A stretch of 64,000 bases of DNA. Origin: Hydrogenoanaerobacterium saccharovorans (GTDB lineage Bacteria; Bacillota; Clostridia; Oscillospirales; Ruminococcaceae). Where the stretch lies: NCBI RefSeq assembly GCF_016901815.1, contig NZ_JACSNR010000002.1:62001-126000 (forward strand), in the 5' to 3' direction. Below the pieces are notes generated by a model that did no database searches, had not been told where the DNA came from, and saw nothing but the letters and a program-made list of their open reading frames with translations. The position numbers were made by a program, and so were the translations under genes. Shown in pieces: positions 59,871-64,000 of the stretch (within the stretch, counting starts at the first letter, position 1; each line of letters begins with the position of its first letter).

Positions 59871-61064
59871 TTACTTGTCTTCCAGGCAGGCGATACCCGG
59901 CAGCACCAGACCCTCCAGGAACTCCAGCGACGCACCGCCGCCGGTGGAGATATGGCTGATGCGGTCGGCATAGCCCAGCTGAGCCGCAGCCGCAGCCGAA
60001 TCGCCGCCGCCGATGATGGTGATGGCATCGCTCTCTGCCAGAGCCTTTGCCACTGCCTCGGTACCGGCAGCGAACTTCTTCATCTCAAAGACGCCCATGG
60101 GTCCGTTCCAGACCACAGTGGCGGCATTCCTGATCTCCTGGGCAAACAGTTCCCGGGTGGCTTCGCCGATGTCCAGACCCTGCCAGCCGTCCGGAATCTC
60201 CCCGGCGGCAACAGTGCGGGTATTGGCCTCCTCACTGAAGGCATCGGCAATCACAGTGTCCACCGGCAGCAGCAGGCGCACACCCTTTTCCCTGGCCTCT
60301 GCCAGCAGATCCCGGGCCAGATCCAGCTTATCCTCCTCGCAGAGCGAGTCACCAATGGCGCCGCCCTGTGCCTTGATAAAGGTATAGGCCATACCGCCGC
60401 CGATGAGCAGGCTGTCCACCTTTTCCAGCAGGCTGCGGATCACACCGATCTTATCCGATACCTTGGCGCCGCCCAGAATGGCAGTAAAGGGACGCTTGGG
60501 GTCTTCCAGCGCGCCGCCCAGGAAGCCGATCTCCTTCTCGATGAGGAAGCCGCAGACAGCGGGCAGATAGTCTGCCACACCGGCAGTGGAGGCATGGGCA
60601 CGATGGGCAGTGCCGAAGGCGTCATTGACATAGAGCTCTGCCAGGGAAGCCAGTTCCTTGGCAAATTCGGGGTCGTTCTTTTCCTCTCTGGGATCGAACC
60701 GCACATTTTCCAGCAGCATGACCTGACCGTCCTTCAGGGAATCAGCCATCCGGTGGGCATCTTCGCCGATGATGTCAGCCGAGAGCGGCACTTCGCAGCC
60801 CAGCAGCTCCGAAAGCCGTGCTGCCACCGGAGCCAGGCTGTACTTGGGGTTCACCTGACCCTTGGGGCGTCCCAGATGGGAGCAGAGGATCACCCGTCCG
60901 CCCTGTTCCAGCAGATAGCGGACGGTGGGCAGCGCCTCGGTGATGCGCTTATCGTCGGTGATGGTGCTGCCATCCAGCGGCACATTGAAGTCACAGCGCA
61001 CCAGGACCCGCTTTCCTTTGGGAGAAATATCCCGGATGCTCTTCTTGTTCAGCATACGATTCAT
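59871..61064 (-). CDS. pgk: phosphoglycerate kinase
   Basis: ATP-forming step of glycolysis. Marks are [15 protein letters not shown] (3-phosphoglycerate site), CSHLGRPKG, and the nucleotide-binding [10 protein letters not shown] and IGGGDSAAA segments. I chose ATG 61064 ([13 protein letters not shown], 397 residues); AGGTG lies about nine bases upstream. The frame extends 66 bases further up, into the end of the DUF3795 gene. First gene of pgk-tpiA-gpmI; no separate gapA here. Confidence 0.97.
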   Translation of the reverse strand: MNRMLNKKSIRDISPKGKRVLVRCDFNVPLDGSTITDDKRITEALPTVRYLLEQGGRVILCSHLGRPKGQVNPKYSLAPVAARLSELLGCEVPLSADIIGEDAHRMADSLKDGQVMLLENVRFDPREEKNDPEFAKELASLAELYVNDAFGTAHRAHASTAGVADYLPAVCGFLIEKEIGFLGGALEDPKRPFTAILGGAKVSDKIGVIRSLLEKVDSLLIGGGMAYTFIKAQGGAIGDSLCEEDKLDLARDLLAEAREKGVRLLLPVDTVIADAFSEEANTRTVAAGEIPDGWQGLDIGEATRELFAQEIRNAATVVWNGPMGVFEMKKFAAGTEAVAKALAESDAITIIGGGDSAAAAAQLGYADRISHISTGGGASLEFLEGLVLPGIACLEDK

Positions 61065-61126
61065 AACTAAGACACCTGCTTCTCTTTTATTTTGATGGTC
61101 ATGGGACGGGAAAACTCCCGTCCGAC

Positions 61127-61441
61127 TCAATCGGACTGTTTTTCCAAAAACCGCTGGGCATCCAGAAGGCCGAAATTCCGGTACCGTGCCATGGCAAAGG
61201 CCCGGCGTTCTTCCTCTCCGGCGTCCTCGGACAGGGTCAGCTCATAGAGCTCACAGGGGAACTCCTCACATTCGCCGCAATGGGAAACTCCTGTTTCTGC
61301 CGCACAGGTCACAAAGGGGCAGACCTCCACATCCAGACTGGCACACCACTCCGCTTTTCCGCCTATGGCCGCACAGCCGGGACACTCCCCCGGATACCGC
61401 TCACATTCATCACAGCGGTTTCCGCAGCAGGATATCAGCAT
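61127..61441 (-). CDS. DUF3795 Cys-rich protein
   Basis: A 104-residue protein starting [20 protein letters not shown], with about ten Cys in CxxC-like patterns (CDEC, CPGC, CGEC, CPFVTC), the DUF3795 signature; such proteins probably bind zinc or an iron-sulfur cluster. The C-terminal 40 residues are helical and charged. I chose ATG 61441 after AAAGGAGATGAAGCC. It lies 62 bases upstream of pgk and may be co-transcribed with it. Function unknown. Confidence 0.85.
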   Translation of the reverse strand: MLISCCGNRCDECERYPGECPGCAAIGGKAEWCASLDVEVCPFVTCAAETGVSHCGECEEFPCELYELTLSEDAGEEERRAFAMARYRNFGLLDAQRFLEKQSD

Positions 61442-61489
61442 GGCTTCATCTCCTTTTTTACTCTCACCAGTTGGTGATCTTTCCCCTCT

Positions 61490-61518
61490 ATTGTAGAATA
61501 TCCGCCGTCCTTTGGCAA
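61490..61518 (-). promoter_or_regulatory. promoter of the DUF3795 gene (and possibly pgk run)
   Basis: Minus strand TTGCCA, 17-base spacer, TACAAT, about 50 bases before the start. I saw no terminator between DUF3795 and pgk. Confidence 0.65.
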
Positions 61519-61557
61519 GCCGAAAACCCACCTGCCTGAAAATCTTCTCGCCCCCTC

Positions 61558-61585
61558 TTGACAAACTACACTTTCACAGTATAAT
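61558..61585 (+). promoter_or_regulatory. copA: copper ATPase promoter
   Basis: Perfect TTGACA, 16-base spacer, perfect TATAAT. Confidence 0.85.
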
Positions 61586-61602
61586 TATAGACGAAAAACA
61601 CC

Positions 61603-61620
61603 CCCTCCCCCGGGGGAGGG
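61603..61620 (+). promoter_or_regulatory. candidate copper-repressor (CsoR-type) operator
   Basis: Perfect 18-base palindrome CCCTCCCCCGGGGGAGGG just downstream of the expected start of transcription. CsoR sites are GC-rich inverted repeats of this kind placed over or after the promoter. The repressor gene is not in the window. Confidence 0.5.
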
Positions 61621-61651
61621 TTAACCTACATGAAACTGTTGAGGTGAAACC

Positions 61652-64000
<2,349 letters not shown>

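Overview
The window is about 64 kb of moderately GC-rich, gene-dense chromosome. It looks like a spore-forming member of the Clostridia, most likely the Oscillospiraceae/Ruminococcaceae group. The reasons are SpoIIE and the YtfI/YtfJ sporulation pair, Bacillota-type sigma-A promoters and AGGAGG ribosome binding sites, a PyrR attenuator, a CdaR-type regulator next to ftsEX, a single-chain long PurL, and the gene order M50 protease-scpA-scpB-DUF2953-ytfJ-DD-carboxypeptidase-rluB. I found no tRNA or rRNA gene, CRISPR array, prophage or insertion sequence. The naming of the organism group is inference.

Layout. 1-5.6 kb: a minus-strand chromosome-segregation, sporulation and cell-wall operon. 5.6-7.5 kb: a lipoprotein, an unknown gene and rpmB. 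7.5-11.8 kb: der-plsY-gpsA and yceD-rpmF. 11.8-13.8 kb: a visibly damaged stretch with an internally deleted RND pump, the tail of its adaptor, and a headless, frameshifted histidine kinase. 13.9-19 kb: mtaB and purL. 19-25.5 kb: an orphan pyruvate-kinase C-domain protein, two further DD-carboxypeptidases (one behind a long structured leader), pgi, a small P-loop protein and a phosphoesterase. 25.6-32.7 kb: spoIIE, gltX, a small XRE/membrane-protein operon with duplicated operators, an aminotransferase and trpS. 32.7-33.1 kb: no gene, but a probable structured RNA on the minus strand. 33.1-40.5 kb: the pyrR-pyrC-pyrF-carA-carB operon behind a PyrR attenuator. 40.5-50.5 kb: a duplicated CmpB-type membrane protein, lysS with a fused tRNA-binding domain, greA, and the ftsE-ftsX-M23-ctpA cell-division module with cdaR. 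50.5-57.5 kb: a truncated MATE transporter, an rsuA-family gene, rubrerythrin, a TetR regulator and small membrane proteins. 57.5-64 kb: the glycolytic run pgk-tpiA-gpmI, a DUF3795 protein and a copper ATPase that runs off the right edge.

The most notable points are these. (1) CarA, the glutaminase subunit of carbamoyl-phosphate synthase, lacks both the catalytic Cys and the catalytic His, which suggests an ammonia-driven enzyme. (2) There is a promoter-to-terminator unit of about 270 nt with end-to-end pairing and three internal hairpins between trpS and carB. (3) A leader of about 280 nt with mutually exclusive stems precedes a DD-carboxypeptidase gene. (4) Three exporter or sensor genes carry sharp deletions (RND pump, histidine kinase, MATE).
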